Assembly (NCBI GenBank): GCA_020404105.1
Contig: JADBWH010000073.1
Location: 1 to 64,000, forward strand
Direction of reading: 5' to 3'
Source: Pseudanabaena sp. M53BS1SP1A06MG
GTDB lineage: Bacteria > Cyanobacteriota > Cyanobacteriia > Pseudanabaenales > Pseudanabaenaceae
Length of the DNA: 64,000 nt
This document shows, in pieces, positions 20,432 through 28,829 of the stretch; position 1 is the stretch's first letter, and the number at the start of each line of letters is the position of its first letter. The notes beneath the pieces are model-generated. The model saw nothing but the letters and a program-made list of their open reading frames with translations, did no database searches and had not been told where the DNA came from. Position numbers and translations under genes: made by a program.

Positions 20432-20533
20432 AAGTAGCTCAACTTAATTAAAACCTAAAACCAGAGTTTGTACCGCCCGCGTAGCGGGCGGAGCAAACTT
20501 CTCGGTTTTTAGGTTACTTATGTCTAGCTACTT
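20432..20533. repeat. AAGTAGCT repeat, copy 1 (102 bp)
   Basis: The element starts AAGTAGCTCAACTTAATTAA and ends ACTTATGTCTAGCTACTT, so its 8-bp ends are inverted repeats. The centre is a long hairpin built on CCGCCCGCGTAGCGGGCGG. Related copies are at 45155-45257, 53664-53765 and, inverted, 54061-54163. Confidence 0.85.
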
Positions 20534-20576
20534 ATAAATAAGTAGGAATCAGCATCTAGGCAAGGACATCACAATT

Positions 20577-21896
20577 ATGGGAATGACACTCACCGAAAAG
20601 ATTTTGGCAAAAGCTTCAGGAAAAAGCTACGTTAGTCCTGGCGAAAATATTTGGGTGAATGCTGACCTGCTGATGACCCATGATGTCTGTGGTCCTGGTA
20701 CAATTGGCATTTTCAAGAAAGAATTTGGTGATGATGCGAAGGTGTGGGACAGGGAAAAAATCGTTTTAATTCCTGATCATTACATTTTCACTAAGGATGC
20801 AAGGGCAAATCGCAACGTCGATATTTTACGAGATTTTGCCAAAGAGCAGGACATTAAATATTTCTACGATATTACTGATCTAGCTAACTTTAAAGCTAAC
20901 CCTGATTACAAAGGGGTATGCCATGTAGCTTTAGCTCAAGAAGGTCACACCAGACCAGGGGAAGTTCTATTTGGCACTGATTCCCATACCTGCAATGCGG
21001 GAGCCTTTGGGCAGTTTGCTACGGGTATTGGTAATACTGATGCTGCCTTTGTGATGGGGACAGGCAAATTGTTGATCAAAGTACCTGCCTCAATGAAGTT
21101 TGTCTTTGAAGGCGAAATGCCTCCTTACCTCTTGGCAAAAGATTTAATCTTGCACGTCATCGGTGATATCAGCGTTAGTGGGGCAAACTATCGCGCCTTA
21201 GAGATTAGTGGTGAGGCAATTTCTAAGTTGACGATGGAAGAACGGATGACTCTTTGTAATATGGCGATCGAGGCAGGTGGTAAAAATGGTGTGATTGCGC
21301 CTGATCAGACTACCTTTGACTATGTGCGATCGCGTACTAATAAGCTATTTGAAGCACTCTATGCCGATGCTGATGCGTCTTACTATTATGCTAAGCAATA
21401 CGATGTGTCCAAACTAGAGCCTGTAGTTGCCAAGCCCCACTCTCCTGACAATCGAGCCCTTGTCCGCGAAGTGACAGATGTCAAAATTGATCGAGTTTAC
21501 ATCGGTTCTTGCACTGGTGGGAAAACTGAAGACTTTTACCATGCTGCTAAATTGCTGAAGGGGCAACAGGTGAGGGTTCCTACCTATCTTGTACCTGCAA
21601 CACAGAAGGTATACAACGATCTATTTAGCGTTAAGATTGGTGGGTTAACCCTTTCTGAAATTTTCTTGCAAGCGGGTTGCATTGAGCCTGCATCACCTTC
21701 CTGTGCAGCTTGTTTGGGGGGACCACAAGATACCTTTGGTCGAGTCAATGAAGCTGAGGTTTGTGTTTCCACTACTAATCGTAACTTCCCTGGACGTATG
21801 GGTAATAAGCAAGCGCAAATTTATCTTGCTTCGCCCTATACGGCTGCTGCATCCGCTTTAACAGGGCACATCACCGATCCTCGTGATTTTCTATAA
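20577..21896 (+). CDS. leuC: 3-isopropylmalate dehydratase large subunit
   Basis: The aconitase-family large subunit isomerises 2-isopropylmalate to 3-isopropylmalate in leucine synthesis, together with LeuD. The [4Fe-4S] ligands are visible as GSCTGGKTED (near residue 303) and PSCAACLGG (near 380). FGTDSHTC and GNTDAAFVMGTGKL mark the fold. At 439 aa it is shorter than the ~470-residue E. coli-type LeuC and resembles the LeuC2/HacA-type group. ATG 20577 is favoured by AGGA about 10 nt upstream over ATG 20583. leuD is not in the window. Confidence 0.9.
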   Translation: MGMTLTEKILAKASGKSYVSPGENIWVNADLLMTHDVCGPGTIGIFKKEFGDDAKVWDREKIVLIPDHYIFTKDARANRNVDILRDFAKEQDIKYFYDITDLANFKANPDYKGVCHVALAQEGHTRPGEVLFGTDSHTCNAGAFGQFATGIGNTDAAFVMGTGKLLIKVPASMKFVFEGEMPPYLLAKDLILHVIGDISVSGANYRALEISGEAISKLTMEERMTLCNMAIEAGGKNGVIAPDQTTFDYVRSRTNKLFEALYADADASYYYAKQYDVSKLEPVVAKPHSPDNRALVREVTDVKIDRVYIGSCTGGKTEDFYHAAKLLKGQQVRVPTYLVPATQKVYNDLFSVKIGGLTLSEIFLQAGCIEPASPSCAACLGGPQDTFGRVNEAEVCVSTTNRNFPGRMGNKQAQIYLASPYTAAASALTGHITDPRDFL

Positions 21897-21929
21897 ATTC
21901 CAAATAATTTCATAAATTTAGAAAATGTT

Positions 21930-21972
21930 ACCATAGGGAATAGATATGCTTTGTATATTTCTTCCCTATGGT
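21930..21972 (+). terminator. Hairpin downstream of leuC
   Basis: ACCATAGGGAA (21930-21940) pairs perfectly with TTCCCTATGGT (21962-21972). It lies about 35 nt after the leuC stop. The large loop and weak T run make it a possible 3' stabiliser as much as a terminator. Confidence 0.5.
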
Positions 21973-22112
21973 TAATTGTTAAATCTATTATGGGAAATCT
22001 CAGTTGGGAATACCAGATCTTTTTATATAAATCCGAATATTTATCGAATATTTGCTTAATATACTTGAAGGTATATAATATTGTTGAAATTATTTAAGGA
22101 TTTTTAGCTTTA

Positions 22113-22143
22113 TGGAAGCTTAACCTTTCGGGGTAAGCTTCCA
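22113..22143. terminator. Hairpin upstream of the nuclease/HEPN-like gene
   Basis: TGGAAGCTTAACC and GGGTAAGCTTCCA pair around a short loop with one mismatch. It sits about 60 nt before the next start codon, so it could be a leader structure or a terminator for read-through from leuC. Confidence 0.4.
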
Positions 22144-22201
22144 CAAAACATTTAGGAATGCTGCATATCTCAACTACGCTTAGTAAAAATATAAATAATA
22201 A

Positions 22202-22885
22202 ATGTGTGAAGATAGGGTCAGTATTAGTAGTCTGCTCAAACAAAAAGTTGTCGAATGTTATATTTCACAAGGATATGAGGTGGTTCAACACCACCATAGC
22301 AATCTATTGCCTTTTGATTTGAGTCCCGATTTAGGAGCATATGATCCAGATCTACTGGTGAAAATATCTGGACAGCAAGGGTTAGTGATTACGATCGCTG
22401 ATTATGCTACGAATTTACCAATCTCTAGTTACTGCAAAATCGCCAGAGCGATCGCTGAACATAGCGGTTGGCGATTTTTATTAATTACAGGTGAAGATGC
22501 TACACCGATCGCTGAAGAAGATATTGCTGATCTGAAATTGACGCGATCGCAAATTTTGCATCGCAAAGAACGTATTGCTAAATTGATCTCAATTGGCGAA
22601 CATGAACCAGCCTTCATGTCTCTATGGATTTTTGCAGAAGTATTGATGCGAAGACATGCTCGACAAGCTCTAATTCCGATTGATCGGATGCCAACGATTT
22701 TGATGATTCAACATCTTTATGCTCAATCAGAAATTTCAAGAGAGCAATTTGAGAGAGCGATCACCTTAAATGAAATTAGAAATCGTGTTGCTCATGGATT
22801 CCCAGTGAAGTCAGTCAATCTCAGTGAAGCGGTCGAAAAACTTTTAAATTTAGTAGATGAATTTATTGCTGTGGAAAAACATTAG
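22202..22885 (+). CDS. Degenerate nuclease-fold / HEPN-like protein
   Basis: Not a firmly named gene. The N-terminal half (about 1-110) has the order of a restriction-endonuclease-like (AHJR-type) domain: QGYEVVQHHH, then AYDPDLLVKISG, QQGLVITIADY and GWRFLLITG. The usual E-x-K pair is replaced by ITIAD, so catalysis there is doubtful. The C-terminal half (about 130-227) is helical. It contains LWIFAEVLMRRHAR and ends with EIRNRVAHG, which fits the R-x4-H motif of HEPN proteins. HEPN domains are often RNases in toxin and defence systems. No antitoxin-like neighbour is adjacent. It carries several HIP1 sites, so it looks native. Confidence 0.5.
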   Translation: MCEDRVSISSLLKQKVVECYISQGYEVVQHHHSNLLPFDLSPDLGAYDPDLLVKISGQQGLVITIADYATNLPISSYCKIARAIAEHSGWRFLLITGEDATPIAEEDIADLKLTRSQILHRKERIAKLISIGEHEPAFMSLWIFAEVLMRRHARQALIPIDRMPTILMIQHLYAQSEISREQFERAITLNEIRNRVAHGFPVKSVNLSEAVEKLLNLVDEFIAVEKH

Positions 22886-22915
22886 AGGGATCGCAAAGCT
22901 TTCCCTCTAACTTTA

Positions 22916-24307
22916 CTAATCGTTAGCTAAACCTTGCTGGCGAGCAACTGCCTGAACGGCAGCAGCGACTGCATGGGAAACGCGCGGATCAAATACTGAT
23001 GGAATAATAAAATCAGGGGCAAGATCGCTAGCGCTGACTAAAGAGGCGATCGCTTGTGCCGCACCTAAATTCATTTGAGTCGTAATTTGATGAACTCGGG
23101 CATCAAGCGCACCTCGAAAAATTCCTGGGAAGGCAAGGACATTATTGATTTGGTTAGCATAGTCACTTCGACCTGTGGCAATGACAGCAACATCATTAAT
23201 CACCAATTCAGGTTGAATTTCAGGAATGGGATTTGCCATTGCGAACACAATTGGGGCAGGAGACATACTTCTGACCATTTCAGGAGTTAACGCTCCCTTG
23301 ACACTTAAGCCAATAAACATATCTGCTCCCTTAATTACATCAGCCAAGGAACCAGAGAAATCACTGACAAATTCTAACTTCTCCGCAGTTAGATCGGTGC
23401 GATCTTTGCTAAGACAGCCTTTGGAGTCGCACATTGAAATCTGTTTCACACCTGCTTCACGCAAGAGTCTGGCGACCGCAATGCCTGAAGCTCCCGCACC
23501 ATTCATCACAATCCGAACTGTATCAATGGGTTTACCCACGACTTTGAGCGCATTGATGGTAGCCGCAACTACGACAATTGCCGTGCCATGTTGATCATCG
23601 TGATAAACGGGAATATCTAATTCTTCTTTGAGTCGCTTTTCGATTTCAAAACAACGGGGAGCGCTAATATCTTCTAGATTCACGCCGCCAAAGGTTGGAG
23701 CAATGCGTTTAACTGTTTCCACAATTTCATCGACATCTTTTGTGTTGATGCAAATCGGGAACGCATCTAGTCCCGCAAATTGCTTGAAGAGCATTGCCTT
23801 ACCTTCCATTACAGGCATAGCAGCCTCAGGTCCAATATCACCAAGTCCTAAGACTGCTGTACCATCTGTAACCACAGCGATCGTGTTGCATTTAATCGTG
23901 TATTCGTAAACTTTACGCTTATCTTCAGCGATCGCCATACAGACTCTTCCCACCCCTGGGGTATAGACCATTGCGAGGTCGTCTTGACCTTTAACAGATA
24001 CCTTCGCTTCAAGATGAATTTTGCCACCTTGGTGAACTTGGAAAGTGCGATCGTAAACATCGAGTACGCGAATTTCGGGAACTGCTTTGACAACGGCAAT
24101 TAACTTATCCATATGCTCAGTGCTGTAGGCATTGACCGTAATGTCCCGCACCGAAATTTTACGAGTCTGTTGGATTAAATCAATCTGTCCTAGATTCCCT
24201 CCTGCTTCAGCTAGGGCACTGATCACAGAAGACAGCATTCCTGCGCGGTTGAGGAGTTGCACACGGAAGGTCAAGCTAAAGCTAGGGTTAGGTGTTAGTT
24301 TTGGCAT
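22916..24307 (-). CDS. NAD(P)-dependent malic enzyme with N-terminal ACT domain
   Basis: This enzyme decarboxylates malate to pyruvate. An ACT-like regulatory domain (about 10-85: LTFRVQLLNRAGMLSSVISA) precedes the malic-enzyme domains. VYTPGVGRVC lies near residue 113, DGTAVLGLGDIGPEA near 150 and DDQHGTAIVV near 242, followed by an NAD-binding domain with MNGAGASGIAVARLL. The fusion of ACT to a short bacterial malic enzyme is known in cyanobacteria and some bacteria, and suggests control by an amino acid. It is convergent with the preceding gene. Confidence 0.9.
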   Translation of the reverse strand: MPKLTPNPSFSLTFRVQLLNRAGMLSSVISALAEAGGNLGQIDLIQQTRKISVRDITVNAYSTEHMDKLIAVVKAVPEIRVLDVYDRTFQVHQGGKIHLEAKVSVKGQDDLAMVYTPGVGRVCMAIAEDKRKVYEYTIKCNTIAVVTDGTAVLGLGDIGPEAAMPVMEGKAMLFKQFAGLDAFPICINTKDVDEIVETVKRIAPTFGGVNLEDISAPRCFEIEKRLKEELDIPVYHDDQHGTAIVVVAATINALKVVGKPIDTVRIVMNGAGASGIAVARLLREAGVKQISMCDSKGCLSKDRTDLTAEKLEFVSDFSGSLADVIKGADMFIGLSVKGALTPEMVRSMSPAPIVFAMANPIPEIQPELVINDVAVIATGRSDYANQINNVLAFPGIFRGALDARVHQITTQMNLGAAQAIASLVSASDLAPDFIIPSVFDPRVSHAVAAAVQAVARQQGLAND

Positions 24308-24418
24308 CTTGAGAAGTGAGTAATTGCATCAATCAGGTTTAGACCTGATTGATGCAATATTACCTGATTGCCTGTAGGCTTAGCGTTACAAATCACACAT
24401 CATAAAATTAAGCCCAAA

Positions 24419-24440
24419 AAATAGGTGCTAGCACCTATTT
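24419..24440 (-). terminator. Palindrome downstream of the MFS gene
   Basis: A perfect 22-nt palindrome (AAATAGGTGC and its complement). It lies about 30 nt beyond the MFS stop and about 110 nt upstream of the malic enzyme start. It could be a terminator for recO-MFS or an operator of the malic enzyme gene. Confidence 0.45.
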
Positions 24441-24470
24441 CCATGAGAGAAAGCAGCTCAGCAGATTTCT

Positions 24471-25874
24471 TTAGGACTCGATCAGTTGACGGGCAATGTA
24501 CCAAGTGAGAAGACCTGTAAATAGAGCGATCGCACTGAGAGCAAAAATTACCTGTTGCAACCCGAAATAGGACTCGGCAAGACCTGCAACAGATAGGGGC
24601 AAACTCAGGGCAATATTCACCGCATTATTTTGTAAGCCGAAGACCTTACCGCGCACATCTTCGGGAGTCTCTTCTTGAATAACTGTCTGCATCGGAATTA
24701 CGCTTAGCCCCGCAAAAATACCAGTACCCGCGATCGCAATTAGTCCTAATCCAAAGCGATCGCTAAAAAATCCTAGCATTGTTAAAAAGACCGCCATCCC
24801 AATCGAACCAACGAAAGCAAGGTTTTGGCGACTAAAGCGATTACCAAGTTTTGCTACAACGCCAGCACCGATCGCCATCCCCAAACTGGCGACTGCTAAT
24901 AAAAAACCAAACTGCTCAGATTTAATTTCAGGCATGACTTCCGCAAGACGCACAGCAAGTACAGTCAACGCCGCAATAATCGAGAAAGTACAAATTAGCT
25001 GAATCAAAGCTGATAGCGAAGTTTTTTTATCTTTGAGATATTGCAAACCTTCTTTAATATCATTCCAAAGATGAAAGCTATCGCGGTGAAGATCCTCTTT
25101 GGTTTCGCCCGTTTTCAAGAGGATTAAGATAATCCCAGCGATTAAGTAACTACCACCCACAAGTACTTCTTGCCCAAAATTGTGCCACAGATGATCGGAT
25201 AGAGCGAGGAGTGGTTCACCAAGAGCAAAGCCTAAAATTAACGCTGCCATAATCGTCGTTGTGTAGAGCGAATTTGCAGATAATAGCTTTGGCTTCTCGA
25301 CGACGAGCGTAATTGCCGACTGTTCCGCAGGTGTGAAAAACTGCGTAAAAGTAGAGACTAAAAACGTAATACATAATAATCCCCAAAAGCCAGTCGGTGC
25401 GCCCCAAGGTAACACACTATTTTTGGTGATCCAGAGTAATAGCGGAATGCTTAGCACCAAGACTCCGCGAAGAATATTAGAGCTAACTAAAACTGTTTTT
25501 TTCTTCCAGCGATCAACATATACACCTGCGATCGACCCAAATAGAATCGCAGGAATTGTAAATGCCACCATCACTGCTGACACCCAACCGCTAATTGTCT
25601 CACCCTCATGCTGAAATTGTGTAGAAACGATCGCAATGACAAGTACCAAAAAAATCTTATCGGCTATCTGGGAAAAAACTTGACCACTCCACAGTGATAA
25701 AAAGTTAGGATTGCGAAGGACAGATTGCGAATCAACAGGATTGACACTATTAGCATCAATCTGTGAATTGCCTGATTCTATGGTCTGCTGGTGATCGGCA
25801 TGATGTGGATCAACGTGGTGGGGATCGTGATGTTCAGGGAAATTCGGTGTGGGCGGATCGAATAAATGGGTCAT
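24471..25874 (-). CDS. MFS transporter with His-rich N terminus
   Basis: Twelve hydrophobic segments spread over about residues 55-465 and the loop motif GVYVDRWKKK after TM2 mark a major facilitator of the MFS_3/EntS type, which exports small molecules. The first ~50 residues are cytoplasmic and rich in His and Asp (HDPHHVDPHHADH), a possible metal-binding tail. The ATG overlaps the recO stop by 4 nt, so the two genes are translationally coupled. Substrate unknown. Confidence 0.87.
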   Translation of the reverse strand: MTHLFDPPTPNFPEHHDPHHVDPHHADHQQTIESGNSQIDANSVNPVDSQSVLRNPNFLSLWSGQVFSQIADKIFLVLVIAIVSTQFQHEGETISGWVSAVMVAFTIPAILFGSIAGVYVDRWKKKTVLVSSNILRGVLVLSIPLLLWITKNSVLPWGAPTGFWGLLCITFLVSTFTQFFTPAEQSAITLVVEKPKLLSANSLYTTTIMAALILGFALGEPLLALSDHLWHNFGQEVLVGGSYLIAGIILILLKTGETKEDLHRDSFHLWNDIKEGLQYLKDKKTSLSALIQLICTFSIIAALTVLAVRLAEVMPEIKSEQFGFLLAVASLGMAIGAGVVAKLGNRFSRQNLAFVGSIGMAVFLTMLGFFSDRFGLGLIAIAGTGIFAGLSVIPMQTVIQEETPEDVRGKVFGLQNNAVNIALSLPLSVAGLAESYFGLQQVIFALSAIALFTGLLTWYIARQLIES

Positions 25875-26719
25875 ATATTAAAAAAGCAGTTGTCAATCAG
25901 TGCCGAAGACTGGATTGGTCTATCAAAATGATACTGTGCGTAGGCTCGTAACAATCTTTCGACTGTAAGCCAATCTGTTGTCTGTGACTTTAAAATATTA
26001 TCGGTTAAATCGGTTTGTGCAAGTTCCTGAATCGCTAAGAGTTCGGGAGCATTTAGGTAATGGCTAATCTGATTAGTGATCGCGCTATTACCGATGATCT
26101 CAAGACCGTTGATAGAGCGATCGCGATTCGGATTACCGTCACTGGGAGGATCGGTTATTTCAAGATTAATCACCCCACCACCGACGATACTAAATCCAGC
26201 CTTCCATTTCGGAATTTCACGATTGGCTATTACAGGACGTTGTGAGATGCAGCAGCTATGTACCTGCGGAGCAAAACCTGCGATCGCTAGCAAGTGATAA
26301 GTACCATGCACCAAACAAGCCAAGACATATTTATCCTCGGCATCCTGAATGCGATTGAGATGCTCGACTAGTACTAAAAATAGTTCCTCTTGGGGTTGAG
26401 CCGATAGTGCTTGCATTAGAGCTAGTTCTGATAAATACTGAGCAGCCGTAAGCTTAGCGAGAGTTTTCCCCAAACCAACAAAAGATTGCAGCATTTCCGC
26501 ATTTTTAATCCGATCCATTGATCGTCCCACGGAAATTTGCAGATCATTGACAACAAATAAGCCAGAGCGTCCTGCCATTGCTGAGCGATGTTTGCGTGCC
26601 CCAGTAGCCACTGCCTTGATCAAGCCACATTCCTTTGTCAAAATCGTCAATAGGCGATCATGCTCACCCAAAGGCATTCCCTTAAGATTAATTCCTATAG
26701 CTTGATATTCTTTTGGCAA
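25871..26719 (-). CDS. recO: DNA repair protein RecO
   Basis: RecO loads RecA and anneals single strands in the RecFOR pathway. An N-terminal OB fold is visible (about 1-80: YQAIGINLKGMPLGEHDRLLTILT, then GLIKAVATGARK and RSGLFVVNDLQIS). The helical C-terminal part (LSELALMQAL, HGTYHLLAIAGFAP) fits the family. At 282 aa it is slightly longer than the usual ~250. The 4-nt overlap with the downstream transporter is the only operon evidence. Confidence 0.9.
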   Translation of the reverse strand: MPKEYQAIGINLKGMPLGEHDRLLTILTKECGLIKAVATGARKHRSAMAGRSGLFVVNDLQISVGRSMDRIKNAEMLQSFVGLGKTLAKLTAAQYLSELALMQALSAQPQEELFLVLVEHLNRIQDAEDKYVLACLVHGTYHLLAIAGFAPQVHSCCISQRPVIANREIPKWKAGFSIVGGGVINLEITDPPSDGNPNRDRSINGLEIIGNSAITNQISHYLNAPELLAIQELAQTDLTDNILKSQTTDWLTVERLLRAYAQYHFDRPIQSSALIDNCFFNI

Positions 26720-27181
26720 GATTTTGACTCGCTACTAAGTAAAAAAACTCATGTCTAAAGTATAGCTTTTTTTAATATAAATAAAGAGTCTTAAGTCTTA
26801 AAAGCCTTACTAGAAAAGTGTTTTAGACTCTGTTGCGCCATATTCACAACAGGTATAAGTATAAAGAATATTTCTTGGTATCCATATCTTGCTATTTTTT
26901 TAGTAAGGATTGTTATATGTACTGTACTCAAGATTAAAATTAGAAACTACTAAAAGATATGGCTCTACCTGCGACAACTATTCAGTGCCCTTGATATTAA
27001 ATCCCTTGATATTAAATAAATACAGACTTTTAGGGTTTTGTATAATACAAATAAATTTTCTAAGAGATTACTTTGCAAGCTTTTTGAAAATTTATCTGGG
27101 ACTTAAGAAAGCATAAAGGATGTCTTATTCAGCAATTTTCGGATTTTTAACCTTTTTAAGATTTACTTATTATCTCTTGCA
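26720..27181. other. AT-rich intergenic region
   Basis: This 460-bp spacer between divergent recO and the GAF gene contains a short direct repeat (CCCTTGATATTAAAT twice, about 26989-27018). A 68-codon frame inside it (26910-27116) has no recognisable product. Promoters for both genes must lie here. Confidence 0.4.
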
Positions 27182-27700
27182 ATGATGAATCCTGCCAATC
27201 GCGGTTTGAATTCGGTTTTAACTCGAATTACCAACAAATTACAACAAGACTCATTAGTTCATGATGCCCTACATGAACTGAGGGAATGTTTAGATGTTGA
27301 TCGCGTGGCTTTGTATTATTTTTATACCCATTGGCAGGGGCAGGTAACCTTTGAGGCTTTGAGCGACCACAAATATTCAATCATTTGTTCGACTGGTGCA
27401 GATGAGTGTTTTAAAAGAAAGTATGCAGATTTATATATAGCTGGGCGAATTTACTGGGCAGATGATATTGAAACTGCTCCAATTAGTGATTGCCACCGTG
27501 ATTTCTTGAGAAGTTTACAAGTTCGATCTAATTTAGTAGCCCCTGTGTTGAATAATGGCAAGCTATGGGGGCTATTGGTTGCTCATCATTGCCAAGATGT
27601 AAAAAAGTGGGAGGATTCAGACATTACATCCATGCGTTTGTATTCTCAAGGACTATCAGCAGCACCCTCGATCCAAAGTGAAGTTTTAGATTTTGACTAA
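27182..27700 (+). CDS. Stand-alone DXCF-type cyanobacteriochrome GAF protein
   Basis: A single GAF domain fills the 172 residues. The canonical bilin-binding Cys is at 104 in SDCHRDFL, followed by the conserved His. A second Cys at 76 lies in DECF, which fits the DXCF motif of blue/green-type cyanobacteriochromes such as PixJ. The 28-residue spacing between the two Cys fits that group. LWGLLVAHHC after residue 128 completes the phytochrome-superfamily GAF signature. No kinase, GGDEF or chemotaxis output domain is attached. The stop overlaps the end of the convergent glycosyltransferase gene by 4 bp. Light sensing is inferred. Chromophore and partner are unknown. Confidence 0.85.
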   Translation: MMNPANRGLNSVLTRITNKLQQDSLVHDALHELRECLDVDRVALYYFYTHWQGQVTFEALSDHKYSIICSTGADECFKRKYADLYIAGRIYWADDIETAPISDCHRDFLRSLQVRSNLVAPVLNNGKLWGLLVAHHCQDVKKWEDSDITSMRLYSQGLSAAPSIQSEVLDFD

Positions 27701-28779
27701 ATTTTGAAGTTGATGATCAGTTGCTCAAACCATTTTTCTAAGCGATCGCCCCAGACTTCTAGGGAATATTCCGATTCTAATTGCTGACGACAGACTAAGC
27801 GATCGATTTGATCTATCTGAGACACTGCCTTAATTAATCCTGGGACACTTCCCATATCCACGAGGAATCCTGTCTTACCATGGCGCACAATTTCCGTTAG
27901 TCCACCGCTACGATAGGAAATCACAGGTACTCCACAGGCAAAAGCTTCGATCGCCGCATTGCCAAAAGCCTCGATCCAGCGTGGTGTCATCAACAAAGCA
28001 CTCGATTGACCTAGTTTTTGCTGTAACTCATGGGTAGATAAAAATCCTTCATAATGGATTTCTGATTTCGGGAAGTCTTTTTGAATCTGTTGCCAATAGG
28101 CTTGATCTTGAATGAGCCCAAATACTCGTAGCGGTAAACCTGTCGCTTGAGCAGTCTCGGCGGCATCCTCTAGTCCCTTTTCAGGAGAGATGCGCCCCAC
28201 CCATGCCAGACTAGGTTTTTCAGGCTTTGCCACAAAATTGTATTGAGTCACATCAATGCCTTTACCCATAATCATCAAGCGATCTCCATCTCTAAATGTA
28301 TTTGCACAGGCTCGAGTATTCACAGCGATCGCTTGAGGACAAAGCTTGACTGTTTTACTAACCATTGCATCGATCACAGGCGAGAGGGATGACATACTAA
28401 TCCAATGGGCGATCGGGCGATGGAAGAATGGCGTGAGGTATAGTGGTAGCCAATCATAGGCAAAGTTAAATAACAAATCAAATTGATCTTGGGCTTCCCT
28501 TGCGTAACTCCACATATTTTCAAGAACTGAATTTTGAGGCAACACGACTACATCTGTCCCGATTTGAGTTTGGGCAGAGACTTGTCTATTACCTGCTATT
28601 GAGGTTAGTTTTGTGACATTTGTAAACGAACCTTCAGGAGCAACAATTTCCACTTCATGTCCTTTTGCCATGAGCGCCTTGGCTGCATTCTGAAGAGTTA
28701 GTTCTACGCCGCCCCCAATTCCAGAACCTAATGCGCCCACGGGAGTAGATAAAAACAGTAACCGATATTTTTTATTCAT
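27697..28779 (-). CDS. Glycosyltransferase family 4 protein
   Basis: A GT-B fold retaining glycosyltransferase. The N-terminal Rossmann domain begins LLFLSTPVGALGSGIGGGVELTL. The C-terminal donor domain shows LAWVGRISPEKGLEDA near residue 190 and the E-x7-E region EAFGNAAIEAFACGVPV near 267, then GGLTEIV. It probably transfers a sugar from a nucleotide donor to a glycan or lipid. The acceptor is unknown. Other glycan genes are not adjacent. Confidence 0.9.
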   Translation of the reverse strand: MNKKYRLLFLSTPVGALGSGIGGGVELTLQNAAKALMAKGHEVEIVAPEGSFTNVTKLTSIAGNRQVSAQTQIGTDVVVLPQNSVLENMWSYAREAQDQFDLLFNFAYDWLPLYLTPFFHRPIAHWISMSSLSPVIDAMVSKTVKLCPQAIAVNTRACANTFRDGDRLMIMGKGIDVTQYNFVAKPEKPSLAWVGRISPEKGLEDAAETAQATGLPLRVFGLIQDQAYWQQIQKDFPKSEIHYEGFLSTHELQQKLGQSSALLMTPRWIEAFGNAAIEAFACGVPVISYRSGGLTEIVRHGKTGFLVDMGSVPGLIKAVSQIDQIDRLVCRQQLESEYSLEVWGDRLEKWFEQLIINFKI

Positions 28780-28790
28780 TTCTTTTCGTT

Positions 28791-28829
28791 ATAAAAGAAG
28801 GGTCGCGCAAAGTGCGACCCTTCTTTTAT
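28791..28829 (-). terminator. Strong hairpin terminator of the reductase gene
   Basis: ATAAAAGAAGGGTCGC and GCGACCCTTCTTTTAT pair perfectly around a 7-nt loop. It overlaps the reductase stop and lies just upstream of the glycosyltransferase start, separating the two transcripts. Confidence 0.85.

Noticed and set aside
26910-27116. 68-codon frame in the recO/GAF spacer
   Set aside because: No ribosome site, no recognisable family, composition of the AT-rich spacer.
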